Source of the DNA: Roseivirga sp. UBA6052
GTDB taxonomy: Bacteria > Bacteroidota > Bacteroidia > Cytophagales > Cyclobacteriaceae
Direction: 5' to 3'
Length of the DNA: 64,000 nucleotides
NCBI GenBank assembly: GCA_002427755.1
Contig: DIYO01000001.1
Span: 1 to 64,000, forward strand
Made by a program: the position numbers and the translations under genes. Shown here one piece after another: positions 62,255 to 64,000 of the stretch. The notes below the pieces were generated by a model. It had not been told where the DNA came from and made no database searches. It worked only from the letters and a program-made list of their open reading frames with translations. Numbering within the stretch: the first letter of the stretch is position 1; each line of letters opens with the position of its first letter.

Positions 62255-64000
62255 ATGCAACGAATAGCACTCATAAGCCTTAGCCTTTTACTCTTTTTGT
62301 CTGTGAAAGGGCAAGATGTTCCAACAATTATTCCTCCATCTCCAGAAGCAACGTCAATCGTTCAATACGGAAATAATAGTGTTAATTTTTATACTGGGAG
62401 ATCTTCAACAAATATTCCTATTCATAGCTTAAGAACAAATGGCATTGACTTAGCTGTAAATCTCAATTATTCAGGTTCTGGAGGAGTGAATGTTGAATCG
62501 GTAGCTTCTTGGGTAGGACTTGGCTGGAGTTTGAATTCTGGGGGAGTTATTTCTAGAACAGTTAGGGGAAAACCCGATGAAACCTATGGAGTTGGATATC
62601 TGGCATTGCCAGAGACACCTAACCCCACTTCAGCTACATTGGCTGATGAATATGACAAAATTGCAAATGGGATTCATGACGGAGAACCAGACCAATTCCA
62701 TTTTAATGTTAACGGTCTCAGTGGTTCATTTTCGCTAGATAGAAACGCAAATGCCATTCAGAAAGTCAAATCAAATCTGAAGATTACACATTTAATTTCA
62801 GGAAATGAATTTGTAGAGTTTGTTATAACAGACACTAATGGTAACAGATATATTTTTGCTGAAAAAGAGCAAACCAAATCTAAATCTTGGGGTGCATCCA
62901 ATTACTCAGATTACTTTACTTCAAGTTGGTTTTTAACGTCAATCGAGAATTCTTTCGGAAAAGTGTTATTTAGCTTTGAATATTATAACTCATGGCCTGA
63001 TTTGGAGTACACAACAGTGTCAGCTTTAAACGTTCAAACTTCAGGCGTGGCATGGGGCGAATCACAACTGAAATACACAACTAACAAAATCAAATCAAGA
63101 AGAATAAAGAGCATAAACTCTGATAATGGAAGTATACATTTTTTAGCTTCTTCAGGAACAAGACAAGACTATTTAAACGATAGGTATCTAGATAAGATTC
63201 AGATTAAAGATGCTAATAATCAAATCGTTAAGGTATTTAAATTTAACTATTCATACTTCGACAATAATAGCATAAGCAGTATCGGAGTATCTGCATCTGG
63301 AGTTCTATTTAAAGGCGTAAATGTGGGGGACTATTATAAGCGTTTAAAGTTAGACCAAGTGCAAGAATGGAATAGCAATGAGACAGAATCAATAAGCCCT
63401 TACATTTTCTCTTATGATGAATCCCAGTATTTACCAAGTAGATACAGCTTTGCACTAGATCACTGGGGTTACTTCAATGGGCAAAATACTAATACGTTTT
63501 ATGAGCCCAAATACAAGATGAAATGGTTTTTTGTTTCTGACATCAATTATGATGTTTTCGGATCAGCCAATCGAGAGCCAGATTTCACATACGGGAAAGC
63601 TGGAATTTTAACCAAAATTACTTATCCAACAGGTGGCAATACAAGTTATATCTATGAGCAAAACCAAGTAGTAGATGATAACCTTCCTAATTCTCTTTCG
63701 GAGGTAAGTAACAACTATTTGGTAAATGGAATTTGGAATTCATTTACAATAGATCTGATCAACGAACCATTTAGTATAGTTAAGCTTTGGGGAAGCAATG
63801 ATCGAGAGTGTGATATGAGATATCAGATTCGCCAAGGAACAAATACCATTCTTGACGCGACAGTTCCTTGGAATGGACAGACATTACCTTCTAACAAAAT
63901 TGAAACAGAATTGGAAGATGGTTCCTACGAGATTCGTTTAACCATAGGGAGTTGTGCTTTGAGTGGTATACCAAATACTAACTTTCAGTTGACCAAGGAA
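62255..64000 (+). CDS. RHS-type secreted protein, N-terminal part (3' partial)
   Basis: The frame is open from the ATG at 62255 to the window end (582 codons). A signal peptide (MQRIALISLSLLLFLSVKGQ) is followed by the segment typical of large Bacteroidota RHS-repeat proteins: PPSPEATSIVQYGNNSVNFYTG, IPIHSLRTNGIDLAVNLNY, and ASWVGLGWSLNSGGVISRTVRGKPDE. A later YPTGGNTSYIYEQN resembles the segment before the repeats. RHS repeats and any C-terminal toxin or effector domain would lie beyond the window. It is likely cotranscribed with the fibre-like gene. The role could be surface shell or toxin delivery; it cannot be decided here. Confidence 0.85.
   Translation, partial: MQRIALISLSLLLFLSVKGQDVPTIIPPSPEATSIVQYGNNSVNFYTGRSSTNIPIHSLRTNGIDLAVNLNYSGSGGVNVESVASWVGLGWSLNSGGVISRTVRGKPDETYGVGYLALPETPNPTSATLADEYDKIANGIHDGEPDQFHFNVNGLSGSFSLDRNANAIQKVKSNLKITHLISGNEFVEFVITDTNGNRYIFAEKEQTKSKSWGASNYSDYFTSSWFLTSIENSFGKVLFSFEYYNSWPDLEYTTVSALNVQTSGVAWGESQLKYTTNKIKSRRIKSINSDNGSIHFLASSGTRQDYLNDRYLDKIQIKDANNQIVKVFKFNYSYFDNNSISSIGVSASGVLFKGVNVGDYYKRLKLDQVQEWNSNETESISPYIFSYDESQYLPSRYSFALDHWGYFNGQNTNTFYEPKYKMKWFFVSDINYDVFGSANREPDFTYGKAGILTKITYPTGGNTSYIYEQNQVVDDNLPNSLSEVSNNYLVNGIWNSFTIDLINEPFSIVKLWGSNDRECDMRYQIRQGTNTILDATVPWNGQTLPSNKIETELEDGSYEIRLTIGSCALSGIPNTNFQLTKE

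Overview
The window is a chromosomal segment of a member of the Bacteroidota, most likely a marine Cytophagia-type bacterium (Roseivirga/Fulvivirga-like; the genus is a guess). Evidence: a gliding-motility-type C-terminal domain (CHU_C) and a PorP/SprF protein, both linked to the type IX secretion system; DUF5686, DUF2911, DUF349 and DUF4399 proteins; a short 287-residue primary sigma factor; bacillithiol synthesis (BshB1); promoters of the Bacteroidetes form TTG-N18-21-TAnnTTTG; and almost no Shine-Dalgarno sequences. Base composition is moderately low GC by eye, and lower still at about 3.5-6.2 kb and from 60.1 kb onward.

Layout. 1-3.5 kb: the 3' end of a very long secreted repeat adhesin, then a PorP/SprF-like outer-membrane protein with a coiled coil and a SPOR-like tail. 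3.5-6.3 kb: an AT-rich accessory stretch with a small beta-repeat protein, a frameshifted TlpA-like thiol-disulfide protein and a beta-barrel. 6.3-11.1 kb (minus strand): a sirtuin, an HD-domain protein coupled to an alpha/beta hydrolase, and topoisomerase I. 11.2-17.1 kb: a SixA-like phosphatase, a polyamine pair (AdoMetDC-spermidine synthase fusion plus agmatinase), a sodium:amino-acid symporter, a membrane-anchored TlpA protein, a DUF4399 lipoprotein and RidA. 17.1-26.4 kb (minus strand): penicillin acylase family protein, TPR protein, S9 peptidase, DUF2911 protein, SpmA-SpmB-type membrane protein, NTF2-like protein and RsmE. 26.5-36.3 kb: mixed-strand housekeeping genes (membrane glycosyltransferase, acyl-CoA-binding protein, 3-hydroxyacyl-CoA dehydrogenase, CutC, endonuclease/phosphatase-family protein, S1-domain RNA-binding protein, fatty acid hydroxylase).

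36.4-60.1 kb is an information-processing core: parE-parC, a TrmH-type methyltransferase, a DUF5686 outer-membrane protein, thrS-infC-rpmI-rplT, tRNA-Met, an LptF/G permease, rpsO-pnp-rpoD, trxB, bshB1, pdxH, yqgE, a DUF349 protein and tRNA-Thr. After tRNA-Thr comes a 0.6 kb AT-rich gap. The window then ends in a surface locus: a tail-fibre-like protein followed by the N-terminal part of an RHS-type secreted protein that runs off the edge.

The most notable points are these: a likely non-AUG (AUC) start with a rare strong Shine-Dalgarno at infC; the SpeD-SpeE fusion coupled to agmatinase; the PorP/SprF-coiled-coil-SPOR architecture; a stem-loop in the pnp leader; a homopolymer frameshift in the TlpA-like gene; a perfect 22-bp palindrome inside a coding sequence; and the RHS-type locus beside tRNA-Thr. 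I did not find a defence island, CRISPR array or transposase. No wholly new system can be claimed from this sequence alone.
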